Part shown: positions 1-5,899 of the stretch, in pieces | How positions within the stretch are numbered: the stretch's first letter is position 1 | Layout of the letters: every line of letters starts with the position of its first letter | From: an uncultured Kordia sp. | GTDB taxonomy: Bacteria; Bacteroidota; Bacteroidia; Flavobacteriales; Flavobacteriaceae | Assembly: GCA_913054565.1 (NCBI GenBank) | Contig: CAJXHW010000110.1 | Location: 1-6,267, forward strand | Direction: 5' to 3' | DNA length: 6,267 nt | Notes under the pieces: model-generated | The model's database searches: none | Told to the model about the DNA's origin: nothing | Seen by the model: the letters and a program-made list of their open reading frames with translations, nothing else | Position numbers and translations under genes: made by a program

Positions 1-547
1 TTTTAATTTTTAAATCATTTATTTGCCCATACTTATTAATAGCAAATTTAATAATTGCTTTTCCTTTTTCTCCTTTAGTGTTCATTGTGTTTAAGTTCTC
101 TTGTATATGCTCAATGAATTTTTCTTGACCACCATAATATTTCGCCATTATAGAACTATTCATGGCGATCCATTGTTTTACCTTACCAACTATTTCTTTT
201 CCATTTGAATCAATTAGAGTTGGTTTACCTTCAACGAATGTTGTTATTCCAGTGATTGTATCTGAACCATAATATGCTACGAATTTTCTATCAACCTCAT
301 TTGGATTGGTAAATCTGATAATATTGATGCCTTTTAAGAATATTTTGATTTCACCTTTTATTTTATCATTAGTATAAATACATTCTGCATGTAACGTGTC
401 ATCAGGAGAGTAAACTTTCCAAACACCCTGTTTTTGCCCTTTAGAATCAATTTGATTTATTTCTTCATTTCTATATTGTATGGATTCCTGACCAGATAGT
501 CTTGTTATAGAAAAAACTATTAATATTGTGAGAACGACTAATTTCAT
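1..547 (-). CDS. Secreted or anchored protein with TonB C-terminal-like domain (3' end outside window)
   Basis: The frame opens with ATG at 547-545 and stays open to the window edge, giving 182 visible residues. Residues 1-20 look like a signal peptide or single membrane anchor: MK, a hydrophobic stretch (about 3-14), then L-S-G-Q, a common type of Bacteroidota cleavage region. Residues 34-70 (DSKGQKQGVWKVY and after) resemble a MORN-like beta repeat. Residues 137-182 carry the start of a TonB C-terminal-like domain: YYGGQEKF, then IQENL, then GKAIIKFAINKYGQINDLKI. This matches the family pattern of GG-x-E, a helix ending in NL, and G-K-x-x-x-F-x-x-x-x-x-G-x-I. In this family such domains contact TonB-dependent receptors, but no proline-rich linker is visible, so an energy-transducing role is unproven. 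The alignment to the family is from memory; the domain call is likely, the function unknown. Confidence 0.8.
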   Translation of the reverse strand, partial: MKLVVLTILIVFSITRLSGQESIQYRNEEINQIDSKGQKQGVWKVYSPDDTLHAECIYTNDKIKGEIKIFLKGINIIRFTNPNEVDRKFVAYYGSDTITGITTFVEGKPTLIDSNGKEIVGKVKQWIAMNSSIMAKYYGGQEKFIEHIQENLNTMNTKGEKGKAIIKFAINKYGQINDLKIK

Positions 548-687
548 TTTATTCGATTTGTCTTATGAGGTTTTTATTCCAATTTTATTGCTTATAATAA
601 ACCCGTTATGAATATTACAATTACCGCTAACAAGTAAATAAACACTATTACTTGTTAAAGAGGTAAAGTTAACTAATTATAGATAGC
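548..687. other. Intergenic region between miaA and the TonB-like gene
   Basis: This 140-base AT-rich gap holds the inverted repeat at 628-657 and little else that is clear. On the minus strand, TTGTAA (620-615) and TATAAG (596-591) are 18 bases apart and could be a sigma70-like promoter for the TonB-like gene. I found no good match to the Bacteroidota TAnnTTTG element, so this is only a weak suggestion. No Shine-Dalgarno sequence precedes the ATG at 547; the leader there is A-rich, as is usual in this phylum. Confidence 0.3.
628..657 (-). terminator. Perfect 10-bp inverted repeat after miaA, weak terminator or operator
   Basis: TAACAAGTAA (628-637) and TTACTTGTTA (648-657) are exact reverse complements around a 10-base loop. 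It starts 30 bases past the miaA stop, the place expected for a terminator of the cluster. However, only two of ten pairs are G-C, and the minus-strand transcript continues with GCGGTAATTG, so there is no U tract. It could instead be a protein-binding site for the TonB-like gene. Confidence 0.35.
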
Positions 688-1605
688 TTATGATTTTGTT
701 TGCGTATTAATAAATTCTATAATAGAGTTTAGGGAGTAGTTATAATCAAACCATGTAGTATTGGCGTTACGTTTAAACCAAGTGACTTGTCTTTTTGCAA
801 AGCGTCGGGTGTTTTTTTTAATTTCTGAAATTGCAAAAGGCAAATTCCATTCTCCATCAAAATACATCATCAATTCTTTATAGCCAACAGTATTTAGCGC
901 ATTTAAATGTTTATGAGCATATAATTCTTTTGCTTCATCTAGTAAACCATTGTCAATCATGATGTCTACACGCTTGTTAATCCGCTCATACATTAACGCT
1001 CTTTCTGCCGTTAAACCAATAGAAATAGTTGTAAAAGGTCTTTTGTTTTTGTCTTGATTTAAGAATGAAGAGTACGGTTTGCCAGAGCCAATGCAAATTT
1101 CTAAAGCTCTTGATACCCGCTGCGGATTATCTAAAGCGATTTTATGATATGTAATGGGATCTAATTCTTTTAATTGGCGTTGTAAACTCTCTAAACCTTC
1201 CGTATTTAAGCGTTCGGTTAGTTTTAGTCTAATAGACTTATCTACAGTAGGGAAGTTGTCTAAACCATTAATTACTGCGTCTACATACATTCCTGAACCG
1301 CCAACCATGATTACTATTGAATGTTTTTGAAATAAGGTGTCTAATTTTTTAAGAGCATCGCGTTCAAAACTACCTACATTATAGGTGTCAAAAATTGATT
1401 TGTTTTGAATAAAATGGTGCTGTGCAGCAGTTAATTCATCTTGGTCTGGTACTGCTGTACCAATAGTCATTTCTTTAAAAAATTGCCTTGAGTCACACGA
1501 AATAATTTCAGTGTTAAAATGTTGGGCTAATTTTATACTTAGTGCCGTTTTTCCTATTGCAGTAGCACCAACAATACTTATTAAATATTTTTTTTTAGTA
1601 GACAA
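688..1605 (-). CDS. miaA: tRNA dimethylallyltransferase (MiaA)
   Basis: This enzyme transfers a dimethylallyl group from DMAPP to N6 of A37 in tRNAs that read UNN codons, the first step to ms2i6A; it acts in the cytoplasm and supports reading-frame fidelity. The 305-residue length is normal for the family. Visible motifs are the P-loop GATAIGKT (13-20), DSRQFF (38-43, with the conserved catalytic Asp38), GGSGMYVDA (102-110), and NPQRVSRALEI followed by SGKP. The start is TTG at 1605-1603: upstream the frame has no ATG or GTG before a TAA at 1629-1627, and the next Met (46) lies beyond the P-loop. It begins 11 nt after the channel gene's stop, so it is most likely the last gene of the same transcript. 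The stop is TAA. Identification is very secure; the TTG start is by elimination. Confidence 0.97.
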   Translation of the reverse strand: MSTKKKYLISIVGATAIGKTALSIKLAQHFNTEIISCDSRQFFKEMTIGTAVPDQDELTAAQHHFIQNKSIFDTYNVGSFERDALKKLDTLFQKHSIVIMVGGSGMYVDAVINGLDNFPTVDKSIRLKLTERLNTEGLESLQRQLKELDPITYHKIALDNPQRVSRALEICIGSGKPYSSFLNQDKNKRPFTTISIGLTAERALMYERINKRVDIMIDNGLLDEAKELYAHKHLNALNTVGYKELMMYFDGEWNLPFAISEIKKNTRRFAKRQVTWFKRNANTTWFDYNYSLNSIIEFINTQTKS

Positions 1606-1616
1606 ATTATATGGCT

Positions 1617-2444
1617 TTAATGAAGTTTATGACCGCATTCATAACAGAAATCGGCATCATCTCTATGCTTGCTTGCACTACAATTAGGGCAGTTTTGAGT
1701 GTTTAGATGTGGTTTGCTTACTTTTTTAGACATTTCAGAGGTTACTATTCCTGTAGGTACAGCTATAATTGCGTATCCTAAAATCATAATGATAGATGCT
1801 ATAAATTGACCAAAACCTGTTACCGGAGCAATATCACCATAGCCTACAGTAGTAAGGGTTACAATGGCCCAATAAACACTTCTAGGAATGCTAGTAAAAC
1901 CACTATCTGTTCCGCCTTCAATCATATACATAATTGTACCTAAAATGACACATAACATAAAAACAGCTAGTAAAAAAACGGATATTCGTGCTCTACTTGC
2001 TTTTAGTGCTTTAGACATTTCATTACCTTCTCCTATGAACCGGGCTAATTTTAATATTCTAAACACACGTAATAAGCGTAATGCTCGTAGTGCAATTAAT
2101 GCGTGTGAACCGACAAAAAATAAGGATAAGTATTTTGGAATTGTAGATAAGAAATCAATAATTCCATAAAAACTAAAAATATATTCTTTGGGCTTTTTTA
2201 TAGAAATTATTCTTGCAAAATATTCTAAAGAAAACAATATAGTAAAAACCCATTCTGCAACGTTTAATTCATGAGCATATAAGATCTCTACAGATGTAAT
2301 GCTTTCAAGCATTACAACAACTATACTGGTAAGAATTAAAATTAATAAAACAATATCAAACCATTTTCCTGCAGGGGTGTCTGCTTCATAAATAATTTCA
2401 TGAAGTTTGTTTTTCCAATTTTTTTTTAATTCCTGTTCTATCAA
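1617..2444 (-). CDS. Six-helix voltage-gated-type potassium channel with C-terminal zinc ribbon
   Basis: This is an inner-membrane ion channel, 275 residues. S1 is at about 29-46, S2 about 62-80, and S3 about 93-110. S4 (118-136) has arginine or lysine at nearly every third position: R120, R123, R126, R129, K132, R135. S5 is about 154-175, the pore helix follows, the selectivity filter is TVGYGD (199-204), and S6 is about 212-234. TVGYGD is the K+ signature, and the charged S4 matches KvAP/Kv-type channels. The cytoplasmic tail (252-272) has C-P-N-C and C-Y-E-C-G, a zinc-ribbon-like pair of CxxC motifs. The start is TTG (2444-2442); no ATG or GTG lies upstream before TAA, and the next Met (45) is within S1. 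It sits 22 nt past the original end of the nuclease frame and 11 nt before miaA, so it is likely co-transcribed. Physiological role and gating in vivo cannot be read from the sequence. Confidence 0.95.
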   Translation of the reverse strand: MIEQELKKNWKNKLHEIIYEADTPAGKWFDIVLLILILTSIVVVMLESITSVEILYAHELNVAEWVFTILFSLEYFARIISIKKPKEYIFSFYGIIDFLSTIPKYLSLFFVGSHALIALRALRLLRVFRILKLARFIGEGNEMSKALKASRARISVFLLAVFMLCVILGTIMYMIEGGTDSGFTSIPRSVYWAIVTLTTVGYGDIAPVTGFGQFIASIIMILGYAIIAVPTGIVTSEMSKKVSKPHLNTQNCPNCSASKHRDDADFCYECGHKLH

Positions 2445-2466
2445 AATATAAGGTTTAATGAAGTAA

Positions 2467-2628
2467 CTACTTGATTGGCAAAGGTAGTATTTTCTTGACT
2501 CTTCTTCGTCTTAAAAAACTCTGTATCAGATGTTGTGTGTCTCTACTGTCCTCCATTGGAATAATGATATCTCTTAGAATAGCTAAATTGTTAATTTGAT
2601 GGTTTAATTGATAAAAACCATAGCCTTT
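2467..2628 (-). pseudogene. Stranded C-terminal coding tail of the exonuclease/GIY-YIG gene
   Basis: After the TAA at 2631-2629 the same frame remains open for 53 codons to TAG (2469-2467). The conceptual sequence starts KGYGFYQLNHQ, continues with RDIIIPMEDSRDTQHLIQ and ends FLRRRRVKK then ILPLPIK. It reads as authentic protein: mixed composition, a basic end, and a natural join ENGV-(Tyr)-KGYGFY if the stop were TAC or TAT. As I recall the family, full-length members continue this way and total about 455-460 residues; ATT start to TAG here would be 458 codons before the stop. It would be made only by readthrough or if the TAA is a sequencing error. No ATG suited to independent translation is evident, although one Met codon occurs inside it. 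Confidence 0.85.
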
Positions 2629-3843
2629 TTACACTCCATTTTCAATTAAAATAACACTGCGTTCTTCTTGTGTTCTACCACTATCAATAATTAATTTATT
2701 AGCGTTTTTATATGAGTAATCGTCAATAAATGAATTTACACGTTGGTTGTAATCTGTGTGTTTTTCATCATTACAACAAGCCCCTTTACATGCTTTAGTT
2801 TTATACGGAAAACAAGTGCCATTGGTTTCAGATAATTTGTTAACTGTTTGGCATAATTGGTATTCTTCAGTAATTTTGAACAAGAATTTTTTAGCTTCAT
2901 TTATGGTAGAAAACGAAGTAATTGCTTTTTTTCTATGATCTATTTTTTCATAGGTTAAACTAATATATCCTTCAGAGTTTTTCTTTTTATACAAACCAAA
3001 TTGAAAACTTGTTTTGCGTTGGGAACGGTTAAAAAGTGGTTTGTTTTTTTTTATTTCATTACTTTCCTTTAACAGAGCAATTAACTCATTTCCTGTTTCT
3101 TCATAAGTAACTGCAGCAACCAGTTTTTGAAGGTTTTTTGACTTCCTATTTGTTCCTAAAAAATGCTGGTTAACTCTTTTTTTTATGTTTTTGTTTTTTC
3201 CGATATATAGAATATTACCTTGATCATTATGGATGTAATACACTCCAGTTTTTGATGGTAAGTCATCTATAATAACAGAGAGTTTTGGAGCTATTTTTTT
3301 ACTGACTTCTATGCCAGATTTTATAGCAGCGTTTACAATATCTTTACCAGAATCTTTATCTAATAATAACTTAAAAAGTTTTACAGTAGCTAAAGCATCT
3401 CCTGATGCACGATGCCTGTCTGACATAGGGATTCCTAGGGCTTTTACTAAGGTGCCCAGTTTGTATTTTTCTTGACCAGGAATTAATTTTTTACTTAACT
3501 CAACAGTACACAAGGTTTGCCTGATAAAATCATAGCCCAAACGTTTAAATTCAGTCCTTAAAATTCGGTAATCAAAAGAGGTGTTGTGTGCAACCAATAT
3601 GCAATCTTTAGTAATTTCAACAATCCGTTTAGCTACTTCATGAAATTTTGGTGCATTACGCAACATTTTATTGTTAATACCTGTAAGGTTAACAACAAAG
3701 GGTTGAATTTGTTTTTCTGGGTTTACTAGAGAAATAAATTGATCAATAATTTCATGACCATCATATTTGTATATAGCAATTTCGGTAATGCCTTCTTCAT
3801 TAAATTTACCTCCCGTGGTTTCTATGTCAACTATCGCGTAAAT
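2629..3843 (-). CDS. DnaQ-like 3'-5' exonuclease fused to GIY-YIG endonuclease, interrupted near its C terminus
   Basis: This is a probable DNA-repair nuclease related to polymerase III epsilon plus UvrC/Cho N-terminal domains. From an ATT start (3843-3841) it encodes 404 residues to TAA. The exonuclease domain shows Exo I as VDIETTGG (Asp6, Glu8), Exo II in AHNTSFDYRIL (Asp91), and Exo III in HRASGDA (His144, Asp149), a DEDDh set. The GIY-YIG domain has GVYYI (200-204), LYIGK (212-216), Arg223 and a probable catalytic Glu260 in LLKE. Cysteines 344, 352, 356 and 357 form a UvrC-like C-x7-C-x3-C cluster. The ATT start is chosen because it gives the family-like M-Y-A-I-V-D-I-E opening; from there to ATG 3666 there is no ATG, GTG or TTG, and starting at 3666 removes Exo I. 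It follows the yggS stop by 3 nt, in the same frame. The TAA cuts off 53 further family-like codons. Confidence 0.88.
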   Translation of the reverse strand: MYAIVDIETTGGKFNEEGITEIAIYKYDGHEIIDQFISLVNPEKQIQPFVVNLTGINNKMLRNAPKFHEVAKRIVEITKDCILVAHNTSFDYRILRTEFKRLGYDFIRQTLCTVELSKKLIPGQEKYKLGTLVKALGIPMSDRHRASGDALATVKLFKLLLDKDSGKDIVNAAIKSGIEVSKKIAPKLSVIIDDLPSKTGVYYIHNDQGNILYIGKNKNIKKRVNQHFLGTNRKSKNLQKLVAAVTYEETGNELIALLKESNEIKKNKPLFNRSQRKTSFQFGLYKKKNSEGYISLTYEKIDHRKKAITSFSTINEAKKFLFKITEEYQLCQTVNKLSETNGTCFPYKTKACKGACCNDEKHTDYNQRVNSFIDDYSYKNANKLIIDSGRTQEERSVILIENGV

Positions 3844-3846
3844 ATC

Positions 3847-4518
3847 TTATTTATTATATGTTCTAGCTCCAAATATACTACTTCCTATCCTAACCATAGT
3901 ACTTCCACAGCTAATTGCAATTTTATAATCACCACTCATCCCCATAGAAAGCGTTTCTAAATTACAGTTTTCTGATTTGTAGTTTCTTAAGGTTTCAAAG
4001 GTTGATTTCAGATATTCAAATTCTTTCGTTATTTGATTTTGATTATCTGTAAAAGTAGCCATTCCCATCAACCCCGCTATTTTAATATGCTCAAGATTTT
4101 TTAATTCTTCTGATTGTAATAATGTTTTTAATTCGGGTTCTAGCATACCAAACTTACTGTCTTCAGAAGCAATTTTTAACTGCAATAGGCACTTAATCAC
4201 TCTCGAGTTTTTTTTAGCTTGTTTATTTATTTCTTTTAACAACTTTAGGTTGTCTACAGCGTGTATTAAACTAACAAAAGGCGCCATGTATTTTACTTTA
4301 TTGCGTTGTACATGTCCAATCATATGCCATTCAACATCTTTTGGCATAGCGTCATGTTTTTCCGACATTTCCTGGATTTTATTTTCACCAAAAACACGTT
4401 GTCCTGCATTATAAACCTCTTGCAGTAATTCAATAGGTTTTGTTTTAGATACAGCAACTAAAGTAACGTTACTAGGTATTGTGTTTTGAATTTGTTTTAA
4501 ATTAGTTTGAATGCTCAT
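3847..4518 (-). CDS. yggS: YggS/PLPBP family pyridoxal phosphate homeostasis protein
   Basis: This small cytoplasmic PLP-binding protein has a TIM-barrel fold (alanine-racemase N-terminal domain type) and is known in the family to buffer vitamin B6 and amino/keto-acid pools, without a proven catalytic activity. It has 223 residues from ATG, the normal length. Motifs are VAVSKTKP (21-28, PLP-binding Lys25), FGENKIQE (43-50), WHMIGHVQRNK (64-74), GLMGMATF near 149, SMGMSGD (191-197), and GSTMVRIG (205-212) with the phosphate-binding loop, then FGAR. It starts 37 nt after the DUF1015 stop and ends in TAA just 3 nt before the nuclease start, which suggests translational coupling to that gene. No Shine-Dalgarno sequence is seen. 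Nothing looks damaged. Confidence 0.96.
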   Translation of the reverse strand: MSIQTNLKQIQNTIPSNVTLVAVSKTKPIELLQEVYNAGQRVFGENKIQEMSEKHDAMPKDVEWHMIGHVQRNKVKYMAPFVSLIHAVDNLKLLKEINKQAKKNSRVIKCLLQLKIASEDSKFGMLEPELKTLLQSEELKNLEHIKIAGLMGMATFTDNQNQITKEFEYLKSTFETLRNYKSENCNLETLSMGMSGDYKIAISCGSTMVRIGSSIFGARTYNK

Positions 4519-4555
4519 GTTGAGTTTTACAGTTAAAATTAAAAGTAGACGTGTT

Positions 4556-5773
4556 TTAAAACTCGTAAATAGTTAATCCGCTTCTTAATTTTGGTTCAAT
4601 ATAAGTGCTTTTTGGAGGCATTGAAAGGCCTTCATCTGCAATTTGTTTCATTTGTTCAATGTTAATAGGTAACATTCCAAATGCAACTTGAAATCCACCA
4701 GTATCAACTTCTTGTTTGAGTTCTACAGTTTTTTTAGTTCCTGGTAGATAGTCTAAACGTTTTTCATTTCTTAAATCCTTAATCCCAAGAATTGGTTTCA
4801 AGATTAATTTATAGAGAATTTGAGTGTCTAAAGCCTCTAAGGCATTTTCAAAAACAGAAAATTTTGAACGTAGATGTAACGTGTAAAACTCACCATCTAA
4901 ATACATGCTAAAATGATGCTGGTTGGATAGTTTTGTAGGATGTGAACCACAATTTTCAATTGTAAAACATTCGTCCAATTGAATTAAAAAATCTTTTTTA
5001 GATAAGCCGTTTAAATCTTTCACTAATCTATAAAATTCATAAATTTTTAAATCAGTTTCAGGAATCAAACAACTCATAAAGTGTTTTTGTGAAGCGTTAA
5101 GATCTGGGTAATCTTTTGCTAATAAAGCAGACGATGAGCTTCTGTGGTGTCCGTCTGCAATATATAAACTATCAATTTTTGAAAATTCTTGTTCAATAGT
5201 TTTAATATGTTGTACATCATCAATGAGCCATAAAAAATGTGAGATTCTATCTGTTGTAGAAAATTCATATTCTGGGCGCTCTACCATGATGTTGCTAAAC
5301 AAGTTTTCTAAAACATCGCTTTTAGGGTAAGTTAGTAAAACAGGTTCTGCATTAAAGCCAACTGTATCAATATACTCTTTAAACAACAACTCACGTTTTT
5401 CAATAGTTTTTTCGTGAATTTTTATGACATTATTATTATAATCCTCAACAGACGTAGCACCAATAATACCTACAAAGGTATGGGTTCTAGTAACTTTTTT
5501 ATACAAGTAATATTTAGGAATTTCATCTTGAATAAAAAACTGTTCATCTTTAAATTCATGGTAGCGATTACGCACCAAATTAAATTCTTTTTTTGTAGAA
5601 ATTTCTTGTGCGAATTTATACCCAGGATTCAAAATTTGTAAAAATGAATAAGGGTTATTTTTTAAGCGAAATTCAAGCCCTTCTTTGTCATAGATATGAT
5701 AAGAGCGTGACACCACTAAATTGGCTTTATCACGCGTTGGTCTGACTGCTTTAAAAGGTTTTAATATGGCCAT
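4556..5773 (-). CDS. DUF1015 family protein (ParB/SpoOJ-like annotation in databases)
   Basis: The 405 residues from ATG fit the usual DUF1015 length. Diagnostic features are the start MAILKPFKAVRP, NNPYSFLQILNPGY (39-52), KIHEKTIEKRE (118-128), YIADGHHRSSSS (204-215), and the end with PPKSTYIEPKLRSGLTIY. The ADGHHR motif (206-211) recalls the G-x-H-R motif of the ParB/sulfiredoxin fold, which also includes the serine kinase SerK; this likeness is an inference, and no reaction is established to my knowledge. No signal peptide or membrane segment is visible, so it is probably cytoplasmic. It is the first gene of the predicted five-gene cluster, after its own leader with two AGTATACT palindromes and after the terminator of the dehydrogenase gene. 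The family call is strong; the function is open. Confidence 0.95.
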   Translation of the reverse strand: MAILKPFKAVRPTRDKANLVVSRSYHIYDKEGLEFRLKNNPYSFLQILNPGYKFAQEISTKKEFNLVRNRYHEFKDEQFFIQDEIPKYYLYKKVTRTHTFVGIIGATSVEDYNNNVIKIHEKTIEKRELLFKEYIDTVGFNAEPVLLTYPKSDVLENLFSNIMVERPEYEFSTTDRISHFLWLIDDVQHIKTIEQEFSKIDSLYIADGHHRSSSSALLAKDYPDLNASQKHFMSCLIPETDLKIYEFYRLVKDLNGLSKKDFLIQLDECFTIENCGSHPTKLSNQHHFSMYLDGEFYTLHLRSKFSVFENALEALDTQILYKLILKPILGIKDLRNEKRLDYLPGTKKTVELKQEVDTGGFQVAFGMLPINIEQMKQIADEGLSMPPKSTYIEPKLRSGLTIYEF

Positions 5774-5774
5774 G

Positions 5775-5792
5775 AAATGTTGTGCGACATTT
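5775..5792 (-). promoter_or_regulatory. Small inverted repeat just before the DUF1015 start
   Basis: AAATGT (5775-5780) and ACATTT (5787-5792) are reverse complements around a 6-base loop, ending one base before the ATG. In the transcript a short hairpin would cover the ribosome-landing region. It has few G-C pairs and may be chance in such AT-rich DNA. Confidence 0.2.
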
Positions 5793-5794
5793 TT

Positions 5795-5814
5795 AGTATA
5801 CTTAAAAGTATACT
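5795..5814. promoter_or_regulatory. Two tandem AGTATACT palindromes upstream of the DUF1015-led cluster
   Basis: AGTATACT occurs at 5795-5802 and again at 5807-5814, 12 bases apart start to start. Each copy is its own reverse complement, so the pair is both a direct repeat and a longer inverted repeat. The position, 22 to 41 bases before the DUF1015 ATG and after the upstream terminator, fits an operator or activator site for the cluster. No matching regulator is in the window. On the plus strand it is followed by six T, but no plus-strand gene exists for it to terminate. Confidence 0.35.
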
Positions 5815-5846
5815 TTTTTAATGAACTAGTAGCTTTTAATTATAGT

Positions 5847-5880
5847 AAAACCTCATAAACAGAAAAATTTATGAGGTTTT
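5847..5880 (-). terminator. Intrinsic terminator after the 3-hydroxybutyryl-CoA dehydrogenase gene
   Basis: AAAACCTCATAAA (5847-5859) and TTTATGAGGTTTT (5868-5880) are a perfect 13-bp stem with an 8-base loop. The hairpin lies 19 bases past the dehydrogenase stop. In the minus-strand RNA it ends GAGGUUUU, a short U tract, and by symmetry it could work in both directions. It separates the dehydrogenase transcript from the DUF1015-led cluster. Confidence 0.8.
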
Positions 5881-5899
5881 AAGTGTAATTATAAATTTA

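Noticed and set aside
600..660. Integron attC-like site around GTTATG...GCTAAC
   Set aside because: The outer bases do not match RYYYAAC/GTTRRRY in the proper orientation, and there is no integrase or gene cassette in view.
1888..2169. Open frame on the plus strand inside the channel gene
   Set aside because: It is the antisense shadow of S3-S6 coding sequence, with no family resemblance; the minus-strand protein has clear K+ channel motifs throughout.
2629..3849. Stop-codon reassignment (TAA read as Tyr) as the reason for the internal TAA
   Set aside because: miaA, the channel, yggS, DUF1015 and the dehydrogenase all end in TAA at the expected family C terminus, so TAA works as a stop here.
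5795..5819. Plus-strand intrinsic terminator formed by the AGTATACT repeat followed by TTTTTT
   Set aside because: There is no plus-strand gene upstream to terminate, the stem is almost all A-T with a tiny loop, and the minus-strand cluster starts just beyond; an operator is a better reading.
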